DNA of 64,000 nt from Phascolarctobacterium sp. (GTDB lineage: Bacteria > Bacillota > Negativicutes > Acidaminococcales > Acidaminococcaceae), in assembly GCF_030531065.1 (NCBI RefSeq), contig NZ_JAUNOQ010000001.1, forward strand, positions 62,001 through 126,000, read 5' to 3'. Below are positions 42,010 to 48,967 of this stretch, in pieces. The translations under genes and the position numbers were made by a program. The notes beneath the pieces were generated by a model that had not been told where the DNA came from, did no database searches, and worked only from the letters and a program-made list of their open reading frames with translations. Every line of letters starts with the position of its first letter. Position 1 is the stretch's first letter.

Positions 42010-43230
42010 ATGAAAAAATCCTTAGTACTCGCAATGGCTATGGCATTGGGCGTAACTGCTTCCGCTTATGCTGCAAATCCGTTCTCTGACGTTCCGGCTG
42101 GCCACTGGGCATATGACAGCGTTAACAAGCTGGCTGCTGCTGGCGTAATCGACGGCTACGGCGACGCTACCTTCGGCGGCGACAAACTGATGACCCGTTA
42201 TGAAATGGCTCAAATCGTTGCTAAAGCAATGGCTAAAGGCGCTAACGTAGACAAGCTGGCCGCTGAATTTGCTGACGAGCTGGATACTTTGGGCGTTCGC
42301 GTAGCTAACTTGGAAAAGAAAGCTGACGCTGTAAAGATTACCGGCGAAGTTCGTTATCACTATGCTGATCATGATACCAAAATTAAAGGTAAAGACGGCA
42401 ATGAAAACAAATTGCGTTCCCGTATTTGGTTCAACGGCGCTATCAACGACGACTGGACCTATACCGGTATGATTCAAAACGAGCAAAACTTTGATAACGA
42501 CGACGGCGACGAAGACACCGATTTCCAACGCGCTTACATCAATGGTAAATTGGGCGGCGTAAAAGTTCAAGGTGGTCGTTACAACCTGAAGGTTGCAGAA
42601 GGCAACGTATACGATAACCGTTTCGACGGTATCCAAGCTGCTTATGGCAAAGATGTTAAACTGACCGTTGGTTATGGCGAAGCTGATCCTGGTAACCACA
42701 AAGGTAGCAAGGCTGACGAAGTTTGGTACGCTGAATTAGGCGGCAAGATTTCTTCCTTGAGCTTAGGCGCTGGTTACTATGACTTCAAAGATATCGGCAG
42801 AGGCGAGAACCTTACTGCTGCGGCTTCTGGCAAAGACCAAGAGATTTGGCAAGTAAATGCTACCTACGCATTTGATAAGAACTTCAAATTAGGCGCTATG
42901 TATCTGAACGGTGATAAAGATGGGTATACTGGTAGCGACGACGACGGCTATGTAGTAACCGCATCCTACAAAGGCGCTAAGGCTTCCCAACCCGGTTCTT
43001 GGGGCATCGTGGCTAAATACTACGACCAAGGCGGCGCTTCTTATGTTGACCACACCATGAACGGTTTGGCTGATAGCATGACTGGCAAAGGCTTTGAAGG
43101 CTACAGCATTTTCGCTAACTACGCATTCGCTAAGAACATTGTTGGTCAAGTTGAATGGTACGACTTGGACGGCAAAGATGACAGCGAAGACGCAGAAACT
43201 CTGTGGGCTCAACTGCTGTTCACTTTCTAA
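42010..43230 (+). CDS. OmpM-type SLH-domain porin, copy 2
   Basis: 406-residue porin, same architecture as copy 1 (signal peptide, SLH, coiled coil, beta-barrel ending LLFTF). Of the other three it is closest to copy 1: the barrel shares long blocks (NKLRSRIWFNGAINDDWTYT, GGRYNLKVAEGNVYDNRFDG, VTASYKGAKASQPGSWG) while surface-loop segments differ (e.g. HDTKIKGKDGNENK). Ribosome site and terminator are identical to copy 1. Strong promoter and leader suggest very high expression. Confidence 0.93.
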   Translation: MKKSLVLAMAMALGVTASAYAANPFSDVPAGHWAYDSVNKLAAAGVIDGYGDATFGGDKLMTRYEMAQIVAKAMAKGANVDKLAAEFADELDTLGVRVANLEKKADAVKITGEVRYHYADHDTKIKGKDGNENKLRSRIWFNGAINDDWTYTGMIQNEQNFDNDDGDEDTDFQRAYINGKLGGVKVQGGRYNLKVAEGNVYDNRFDGIQAAYGKDVKLTVGYGEADPGNHKGSKADEVWYAELGGKISSLSLGAGYYDFKDIGRGENLTAAASGKDQEIWQVNATYAFDKNFKLGAMYLNGDKDGYTGSDDDGYVVTASYKGAKASQPGSWGIVAKYYDQGGASYVDHTMNGLADSMTGKGFEGYSIFANYAFAKNIVGQVEWYDLDGKDDSEDAETLWAQLLFTF

Positions 43231-43267
43231 TCCAACTCTTAGACAAGTTAATACTTATCAACAATTT

Positions 43268-43294
43268 AGGGACGGCTGCGGCCGTCCCTTTTTT
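43268..43294 (+). terminator. Terminator of porin 2
   Basis: AGGGACGGC-tgcg-GCCGTCCCT with six Ts, identical to that of porin 1. Confidence 0.9.
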
Positions 43295-43330
43295 GATATG
43301 CGTTAAAGCGCATTAAAACTTATGGAACAA

Positions 43331-43410
43331 AGTAAAAACCCCGGAGCTGGCACTCCAGGGTTTCTTGTTTTGCGTGAAGCTAATGCTCACATAATTAACA
43401 CCTTTTGGTT
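43331..43410 (-). ncRNA. Candidate small RNA, antitoxin-like
   Basis: Minus-strand promoter TTGCAT (43445-43440), 17-bp spacer, TATACT (43422-43417). The RNA of about 80 nt ends at a terminator formed by AACCCTGGAG/GCTCCGGGGTT and a T-run. Its 5' region repeats with 43575-43615, where a second minus-strand promoter-like segment lies. The layout recalls the tandem antitoxin RNAs at 8.7 kb. Confidence 0.5.
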
Positions 43411-43500
43411 AAGTAAAGTATAGCATAGTATTTGATGCAATGCAAGATCGATAAAGCAAATAATGGTATGATTTTGTGAATGAATTGCACGTAAAAAATA

Positions 43501-43659
43501 TTGCATAATTCTGAATGCATATGATAGAATAAAAATGCTGTGACTTCTTCCAGCAGGAAGGAGGTGGGGCTAGTGTTGGAAATAATTAACACCTTTTGTT
43601 TACATAAAAGTATAATATATTGTTTGATGTTTGACTGTCAAGTCAGAAAAATTTTCTGA
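43501..43659 (+). pseudogene. Decayed type I toxin transcription unit
   Basis: TTGCAT, 18-bp spacer and extended TGA-TAGAAT (43523-43530) would give an mRNA whose ribosome site GGAAGGAGGTGGGG is partly sequestered by CTTCC-agca-GGAAG, as in the toxin mRNA at 8.5 kb. The GTG at 43573 opens only a 28-residue frame (MLEIINTFCLHKSII...) without the YEALxLM pattern, and its body is a direct repeat of the small-RNA promoter region at 43391-43445. The toxin coding part seems replaced or lost. Confidence 0.4.
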
Positions 43660-43740
43660 AATACTGTCTTTTGCTGCGGTTTTGTGCTACAATAAGTATG
43701 TATTTCAGCATTTGCTAATAATGCGTCTGGAGGAATTAAA

Positions 43741-44289
43741 ATGAAAAAATTGTATCGCTATTTGTTAATGGCTGTTATGGCTCTGTGCTTTAGCGTTCCC
43801 TGCTTTGGCGCGGCAGAAGCAGCAGGTATTGCGTTGATTCCCCTGATTAATAATGTTCAGGGCGACGAGCTGGCAAATCAAGTGTTTTATAAAAATGCTA
43901 TTGCCGCTATCAACGCTAAAAAAGGCTTCTACATGGTGGAAAACGACAAGCTGACCGCCGTTATCGACGCCGCCAAAATCGGTAATAAGGTACCGAACGC
44001 CGCAACCCTGGCAAAAATTGCTAAGGACGGCGACGTGGACATCGTTATCGCTATCCAGCTGGATAAGCTGCAAGACAATGTTATCGATTCCAGCGAAGAG
44101 CGCAAGCTGCAATTAGATTTGCAAGGCTATGCCGTTTCTTATAACAAGCTGACCGGCAAAGCCTACGAGCACCGTCTGTACAACGACAAGGTTATTCCCG
44201 AAGCCTTGACCAGCCGTTGGGATTGGGTGCATGAAGAATGGGGTCGCGTAGTGCGCGTTGAAATCGACCGCATGCTGCGCGACAAATAA
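43741..44289 (+). CDS. Secreted protein of unknown function, paralogue A
   Basis: 182-residue exported protein: signal peptide LLMAVMALCFSVPCFGAAEA, then an alpha/beta pattern (GIALIPLINNVQGDELANQV, GFYMVENDKLTAVIDAAKIG, LAKIAKDGDVDIVIAIQLDKL) and a C-terminal RWDWVHEEWGRVVRVEIDRM. The protein at 46726 is a full-length paralogue. The strand pattern (ALIPL..F/YY..V, late helix, DIVI beta strand) recalls CsgG/TolB-N type periplasmic domains, but this is only a guess. Both copies lie next to porins, suggesting an envelope role. Confidence 0.7.
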   Translation: MKKLYRYLLMAVMALCFSVPCFGAAEAAGIALIPLINNVQGDELANQVFYKNAIAAINAKKGFYMVENDKLTAVIDAAKIGNKVPNAATLAKIAKDGDVDIVIAIQLDKLQDNVIDSSEERKLQLDLQGYAVSYNKLTGKAYEHRLYNDKVIPEALTSRWDWVHEEWGRVVRVEIDRMLRDK

Positions 44290-44312
44290 AAAGCATAAAC
44301 GCATCATCTCCT

Positions 44313-44345
44313 TTTGGGGGCCGCTACGGCGGCTCTCTTTTTTTG
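44313..44345 (+). terminator. Intrinsic terminator
   Basis: GGCCGC-tacg-GCGGCT stem followed by CTCTTTTTTT. Confidence 0.7.
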
Positions 44346-44351
44346 TACGGC

Positions 44352-44380
44352 TTTACATACGTAATATTACGTGTTAAAAT
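44352..44380 (+). promoter_or_regulatory. hicB promoter with 14-bp palindrome in the spacer
   Basis: TTTACA (44352-44357), 17-bp spacer, TAAAAT (44375-44380). The spacer holds ACGTAAT-ATTACGT (44359-44372), a perfect palindrome, the expected place for a self-binding ribbon-helix-helix or HTH repressor such as HicB. Confidence 0.7.
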
Positions 44381-44398
44381 GGATACAAAGGAGGAAAG

Positions 44399-44794
44399 AT
44401 GATGGCCAAATATTTTTACCCCGTAGTGTTTGAACCGGAAGAAGTAGGCGTTTCTGTTTATGTGCCCGATATTCCCGGTTGTTTTACGCAGGGAGATTCG
44501 TTAGAAGACGCTCTCGACAATGTGCAGGAAGCTATAGGGCTGATGCTGGAAGGAAAAGCGCCGGAGGATTATCCGCAGGCGTCCAAGCCTAACGCATTGG
44601 CAATAGAAGGGCAGCAGTTTGTCATGATGGTCGCTTTTGACAAATTAGCTTACGATAGGAAATACAATTCTAAATCGGTTAAGAAAACTTTGTCCATTCC
44701 TGCGTGGTTGAATAATTTGGCGCAGGAGCGCAACGTTAATTTTTCTAATTTATTACAACGAGCGTTGCTCAACGAGCTGGGGCTTACGCGCTAG
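44399..44794 (+). CDS. HicB-family antitoxin, no HicA partner
   Basis: 131 residues: HicB partial RNase-H-like fold (YPVVFEPEEVGVSVYVPDIPG, CFTQGDSLEDALDNVQEAIGLML) and a C-terminal DNA-binding segment (SIPAWLNNLAQERNVNFSNLLQ, ribbon-helix-helix type). HicB normally neutralises the mRNA interferase HicA, a ~60-residue dsRNA-binding protein encoded next to it, but I find no such frame within several hundred bases on either side. It may be a solitary regulator. Start ATG 44399 or 44402 after AAAGGAGG. Confidence 0.82.
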   Translation: MMAKYFYPVVFEPEEVGVSVYVPDIPGCFTQGDSLEDALDNVQEAIGLMLEGKAPEDYPQASKPNALAIEGQQFVMMVAFDKLAYDRKYNSKSVKKTLSIPAWLNNLAQERNVNFSNLLQRALLNELGLTR

Positions 44795-44923
44795 TGTGCG
44801 TGTTTTGCGGACAGCAGGAGTACGCTCTGTGTTTTACAACGCGGACAAATTCCTAATTGTGCGTAATTTGCGCATAGAGGTACACTGTTAAGCGAAAATA
44901 AATTGTATACATTCGCTAAGGGC
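44795..44923. other. Intergenic segment without recognised gene
   Basis: Non-coding segment between hicB and the porin 3 promoter; no hicA-like frame, RNA gene or clear terminator is visible. Confidence 0.3.
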
Positions 44924-44952
44924 TTGCGCGTAATGCTAAAGTATGTTACAAT
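44924..44952 (+). promoter_or_regulatory. Promoter of porin 3
   Basis: TTGCGC (44924-44929), 17-bp spacer, TACAAT (44947-44952). The spacer contains TGCTAAAGTAT, one base different from the reverse complement of the ATACTTTAGTA motif in the amino-acid transporter promoters. Confidence 0.7.
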
Positions 44953-45020
44953 AGCTTCATAAAAATTTTACATTAGCTTTACTGATAGCAGGTTGAAAGC
45001 GTGTTAGCGGGAGTATGGTA

Positions 45021-45038
45021 GAGGAAACAAGGCAACTC
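45021..45038 (+). promoter_or_regulatory. Conserved porin-leader stem-loop, copy 3
   Basis: GAGGAAACAAGGCAACTC, 91 bases before the start codon; the stem extends to GTAGAG/CTCTTAC with one bulged T. Confidence 0.7.
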
Positions 45039-45129
45039 TTACGGGAAACGGCTGATTGACGTTGATGCAGGCGAAAGCTAAAGCGCAGGTAAGATTTTTA
45101 AATCACACCCTAAAATGGAGGAATTGACA

Positions 45130-46368
45130 ATGAAAAAATCTTTAGTTTTAGCAATGGCAATGGCTTTGGGCGTAACCGCTTCCGCTTACGCAGCCAACCC
45201 GTTCAGCGACGTGCCCGCAGGCCACTGGGCATACGACAGCGTTAACAAGCTGGCAGCAGCAGGCATTGTTGAGGGTTACGGCGACGCTACCTTCGGCGGC
45301 GACAAGCTGATGACTCGTTATGAAATGGCGCAAATCGTTGCGAAAGCAATGGCCAAAGGCGCTAACGTAGACAAGCTGGCCGCAGAATTTGCCGACGAGC
45401 TGGATACTCTGGGCGTGCGCGTAGCTAACTTGGAAAAGAAAGCCGACAATGTAAAAATTACCGGTCAAGCGCGTTTCCGTTATCAATCCCATGAAAATGG
45501 TCATGATAAAGGCGATCTGCGTACCCGTCTGTGGGTTGCAGGCCAGGTAAACGACGACTGGACCTACACCGCTATGTTGCAAAACCAGCAAGACTTTGAT
45601 GATAATGACGGCGAAGAAACTACTAGCTTGAAGCGTGCTTATGTAGACGGTCGTATCGGCGGTTTGCAAATTCATGCAGGCCGTTGGGACGAAGTTACCT
45701 ACACTGGCGCTATCCTCGATTCTTATGTAGACGGCATTAAAGTTTCTTATGGCGATAAAGTAAAAGTTTACGGTATCGCAGCTAAAGGCGCTGACAATGA
45801 CGCTATTGACGGTGGCTTGACTTATGATAGCGGAGATCGCATTTACGTTGCCGGCGTAGAAGCTAATGTTGGCGTTGTGAACGGTTACTTCAACTACTTT
45901 AAAGCTGATAACGCTGCAACCGATCCTGCATTTGATAAAAATGGCGCTCTTGATAAAGATAACTCTACTTTCGATACTAAGGAAATTTACAACGTAGGCG
46001 TTTCTTTGGACGTAGCTAAGGATTTGAATCTGGCTTACGAATATATGTGGAGCGACAAGAAATATAATAAAGACGTTTCTAAAGACGGCTTTGTTGCAAC
46101 CTTGGCTTATAAAGGCGCTGACGCCGAAGTAGCAAATACTTGGGGCGTACACGCTTCCTACTATGACCAACCGATCAACGCTATCCTGTCCCCGACCTAC
46201 GACGCTACCATGTTCTTGGATCAAGGCGGCTACAAGGGCTGGAGCGCAGGCGTGGATTACACCTTCGCTAAGAACATTCAACTGTGCGTAAACTACTACG
46301 ACACCGAAGCTAAGATTGGCAACGACGACGACCAAACTATCTTCACCGAATTGTTCTTCTTCTTCTGA
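45130..46368 (+). CDS. OmpM-type SLH-domain porin, copy 3
   Basis: 412-residue porin. Signal peptide, SLH domain and coiled coil match the other copies almost exactly; the barrel (from about residue 115, GQARFRYQSHENGHDKGDLR) is the most diverged of the four and ends FTELFFFF. The start at 45130 follows GGAGG by 8 bases; an in-frame ATG at 45115 overlaps the ribosome site. Divergence confined to the barrel suggests different pore properties or surface loops. Confidence 0.92.
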   Translation: MKKSLVLAMAMALGVTASAYAANPFSDVPAGHWAYDSVNKLAAAGIVEGYGDATFGGDKLMTRYEMAQIVAKAMAKGANVDKLAAEFADELDTLGVRVANLEKKADNVKITGQARFRYQSHENGHDKGDLRTRLWVAGQVNDDWTYTAMLQNQQDFDDNDGEETTSLKRAYVDGRIGGLQIHAGRWDEVTYTGAILDSYVDGIKVSYGDKVKVYGIAAKGADNDAIDGGLTYDSGDRIYVAGVEANVGVVNGYFNYFKADNAATDPAFDKNGALDKDNSTFDTKEIYNVGVSLDVAKDLNLAYEYMWSDKKYNKDVSKDGFVATLAYKGADAEVANTWGVHASYYDQPINAILSPTYDATMFLDQGGYKGWSAGVDYTFAKNIQLCVNYYDTEAKIGNDDDQTIFTELFFFF

Positions 46369-46390
46369 TAACTATTTGGAGCTTACTCAA

Positions 46391-46416
46391 AAGGACTGCT
46401 GCGGCAGTCCTTTTTT
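46391..46416 (+). terminator. Terminator of porin 3
   Basis: AAGGACTGC-tgcg-GCAGTCCTT with six Ts; same loop, different stem from porins 1 and 2. Confidence 0.88.
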
Positions 46417-46511
46417 GCACCCTGCCGCGCACGGTAGCGTTGTGAAATTTTCGCCGGGCTGTGGGCAGCGGGGCTGGTTTATGTTACAATAGAAGTGTAG
46501 AGAATTTTTAT

Positions 46512-46680
46512 CTCCCCCAGTCACCTTCGGTGACAGCCCCCTCTAAGAGGGGGCACTTAAAAGCTAGTCTTTTTGTTATGCTTTTGCTCCCTCTTTGAGG
46601 GACAAGGTGAATTGGCCGCAGGCCAAGAGAGGGCGGCCTGGGCCGGCTGGCATTTTGCTGTGCAAAATGACTGAGGGAGC
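46512..46680. mobile_element. MITE-like element with 13-bp terminal inverted repeats
   Basis: The left end CTCCCCCAGTCA and the right end TGACTGAGGGAG are inverted repeats with one mismatch, bounding about 169 bp. The interior has hairpins (TCACC-ttc-GGTGA, CCCCCTC/GAGGGGG, TTGGCC-gca-GGCCAA, GCATTTTG-ctgtg-CAAAATG) and no coding frame. This is the form of a non-autonomous transposable or REP-like element; no clear target-site duplication is visible. Confidence 0.6.
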
Positions 46681-46725
46681 TATTGTTTTACAAAAATTTA
46701 TAATTTACGCAAGGAGGCTTTATTT

Positions 46726-47274
46726 ATGAGAAAAGTATTGCGCTGCTTATTGCTGACACTGATGACGCTGTGCTTCAGCCTGCCCGCTTTGGGCGCCGCC
46801 GAAGCCGCTACGGTGGCGTTGCTGCCGTTAATTAACAATGTAGCGGGCGACGAGCTTGCGGGACAAATTTATTACAAGGAAGCCATTAACGCTTTAAAAA
46901 GCAAAAAAGGCTTCGTGCTGGTGGAAAACGACGCGCTGACCGCCGCTATCGAAGCCGCTAAAGTAGGCAATGCCGTGCCGACGCAGGCCGCTTTAGCCAA
47001 AATCGCTAAGGACGGCGATGTGGACATTGTTTTCGCTTTGCAGCTGGACGAATTGAGCAAACGCGAACGCCAGTTGCCGGGCGAGCGCATCGCTAAACTG
47101 AATTTGCAGGGTAAGGCCGTGGCGTACAACCGCCTGAACGGCGCTTTTTACGAGCATAAGCTGAAGAGCGATAAGGAAATCGACGTTAGCCTGACGGCGC
47201 GTTGGGACTGGAAGCACGAGGAGTTTGGCCGCGCGGTACGCCAGGAGATAGACCGGGCGCTGCGCGCTAAATAA
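46726..47274 (+). CDS. Secreted protein of unknown function, paralogue B
   Basis: 182 residues, same length and layout as the protein at 43741: signal LLLTLMTLCFSLPALGAAEA, VALLPLINNVAGDELAGQIY, FVLVENDALTAAIEAAKVGN, LAKIAKDGDVDIVFALQLDE and C-terminal RWDWKHEEFGRAVRQEIDRA. Codon use here is G+C-richer than in paralogue A, so they diverged some time ago. The shared DGDVDIV segment and final helix are the most conserved parts. Function unknown; likely periplasmic. Confidence 0.7.
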   Translation: MRKVLRCLLLTLMTLCFSLPALGAAEAATVALLPLINNVAGDELAGQIYYKEAINALKSKKGFVLVENDALTAAIEAAKVGNAVPTQAALAKIAKDGDVDIVFALQLDELSKRERQLPGERIAKLNLQGKAVAYNRLNGAFYEHKLKSDKEIDVSLTARWDWKHEEFGRAVRQEIDRALRAK

Positions 47275-47289
47275 AATGTAAAGTACGAG

Positions 47290-47314
47290 GCGGGGGCTGC
47301 GGCTCCCGCTTTTA
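47290..47314 (+). terminator. Intrinsic terminator
   Basis: GCGGGGGC-tgcg-GCTCCCGC followed by TTTT. Confidence 0.75.
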
Positions 47315-47315
47315 A

Positions 47316-47425
47316 CTTGTCAAAATTGACGCTTTTTGATAAGATAGGGTTAGCATCTTATCAAAATTGACGATTTTTGACAAGATGGCTTTGGCAACTT
47401 GTTAAAATTGACAAGTTTTGATGAG
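47316..47425. repeat. Three 28-bp palindromic repeats with exact 41-bp period upstream of fic
   Basis: Units begin at 47316, 47357 and 47398. Each has the form CTTRTYAAAATTGAC..TTTTGAYRAG and is itself an imperfect inverted repeat (CTTRTCAAAA facing TTTTGAYAAG). The last unit ends 5 bases before the fic ribosome site, so a protein bound here could block transcription or translation. Confidence 0.75.
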
Positions 47426-47444
47426 CAGGGAAGGAGGGAGCGAA

Positions 47445-48659
47445 ATGAGATATTCGTCGTTAAAAAAGATATTTTATACTAATGAACGCTTGTGGCAACA
47501 GGAATATGCCGGGCGATTTAACGCTCCCTTTGTTGAGCATTTTGATTTTTCTATAAAACAGTATAATTATGCTCAAGCATATCCGGCCTTTTTGAATTAT
47601 ACAAAGGAATTATTGACGTTGGTCGATAGTATACATAGGCTGAATTTCGAGCTGCAGGATGTGGAGCGCTTTTTGCCGCCGATAGCGATACGCCAGTATT
47701 TGCAGGCGTGTATGGTCGAAGAAATACAAGCTAGCAATGAAATTGAAGGCGTGCGTAGTTCGCGTAAAGAAATTCGCGAGGCTATCGAACATGTGCAGAG
47801 CAATAGCGCGGCGACAGGAGTACGCTTTCAAAGCGTTGTGTCTAAATATCAAAAGCTTTTATCTGCAGCAAAAATTGATTTTATCGTGAGCTCCGACGTG
47901 CGAAAATTTTACGACGAGTTTATTTACGATGAAGTAAAGCTGGAAAACCCATTTAATTTGCCCGATGGGAAAATATTCAGGGCGGGACAGGTAGAAATTA
48001 CGGCAGGCACGCAAAAAGTATTGCATATGGGCGCGTTTCCGGAAGAAGAGCTCATCAAAGGAATGGATAAGGCATTAGCCTTATTGAATGACAGAAGCTT
48101 TGCCGCAGTAATAAGATTGGCGATATTCCATTATTTATTTGGGTATTTACACCCGTTCTATGACGGTAATGGACGCACGGTAAGGTTTATAACGTCCTAT
48201 TGTTTAGCAAAAGAGCTGTCGCCTTTGATAGCGCTCAATATGTCGCTGGTTATTAAGCATGATAAAGTGCGGTATTATAGAATGTTTAATGAAACAAGCG
48301 CTTATGCCAACTGCGGCGATTTAGGGCCTTTTGTAGTGGGCTTTTTACAAATAATCGAGAATGCCGCCCAAGATACGTTGCGTTATCTTCGTCAACAATC
48401 GCAACGCTATCAGGAGTATTTGACAAGGATAAAGGGGTTATCTGTAAATGATAAGCTGACCGGCGAGCTATATAATTTGCTGTTGCAAACCGCGCTGTTT
48501 TCTCCTGCGGGGATTAGTATGCAAGAACTTTCCGGCGTTCTAAAAAAATCGCGAAATACCATTTCCGCCCGATTGGATGCTATACCGGCAGAATATTTGA
48601 TAGTCGATAAAGAGAGCAGGCAGCATCGTTTTAAATTGAATCTTGCAGGCTGGCAATAA
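47445..48659 (+). CDS. Fic-domain AMP-transferase with N-terminal inhibitory motif
   Basis: 404-residue Fic protein. The catalytic motif is complete (LHPFYDGNGRTVRF; His, Phe, Gly-Asn-Gly-Arg) and an N-terminal inhibitory helix motif S-x-x-x-E-G is present in SNEIEGVRSS, placing it in the self-inhibited class II. A C-terminal winged-helix (FSPAGISMQELSGVLKKSRN) suggests DNA binding, so it may act on the repeat array directly upstream. AAGGAGGG precedes the ATG at 47445. Target of AMPylation unknown; A+T-rich like the abiE genes. Confidence 0.88.
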   Translation: MRYSSLKKIFYTNERLWQQEYAGRFNAPFVEHFDFSIKQYNYAQAYPAFLNYTKELLTLVDSIHRLNFELQDVERFLPPIAIRQYLQACMVEEIQASNEIEGVRSSRKEIREAIEHVQSNSAATGVRFQSVVSKYQKLLSAAKIDFIVSSDVRKFYDEFIYDEVKLENPFNLPDGKIFRAGQVEITAGTQKVLHMGAFPEEELIKGMDKALALLNDRSFAAVIRLAIFHYLFGYLHPFYDGNGRTVRFITSYCLAKELSPLIALNMSLVIKHDKVRYYRMFNETSAYANCGDLGPFVVGFLQIIENAAQDTLRYLRQQSQRYQEYLTRIKGLSVNDKLTGELYNLLLQTALFSPAGISMQELSGVLKKSRNTISARLDAIPAEYLIVDKESRQHRFKLNLAGWQ

Positions 48660-48695
48660 TATGCCATGCGCCGCGTGTCGCGGCGCTTTTTCGCC

Positions 48696-48807
48696 TTGAC
48701 GCAAAACGATATATATACTATAATAAGACTGTATACTAGTAGGCGAATAAAGTAATTGATGTATGCGAGTATTAACGCTTGCATATTTTGTTTGCTTGTG
48801 CTATAGT
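48696..48807 (+). promoter_or_regulatory. Two tandem promoters of porin 4
   Basis: P1: TTGACG (48696-48701), 17-bp spacer, TATAAT (48719-48724). P2: TTGCAT (48779-48784), 17-bp spacer, TATAGT (48802-48807). Leaders would be about 240 and 154 nt. Confidence 0.75.
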
Positions 48808-48868
48808 ATATATGCAAATGCATAAGCTAACTGTAATCACCAATTAGCAAAGACTTTAAACGCGACGC

Positions 48869-48886
48869 AAGGAAACAAGGCAACTT
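48869..48886 (+). promoter_or_regulatory. Conserved porin-leader stem-loop, copy 4
   Basis: AAGGAAACAAGGCAACTT, 81 bases before the start codon. The 12-nt loop is unchanged while the stem is AAG/CTT instead of GAG/CTC: the outer pair changes from G-C to A-T with pairing kept. Confidence 0.7.
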
Positions 48887-48967
48887 ACGGGCAGCGGGTA
48901 AGGCCGCGGCTAAGCGGGATGGCAGGGCTAAAGCATTTAGTGTGTTTTCCGCAAGGAGGAATTGAAA

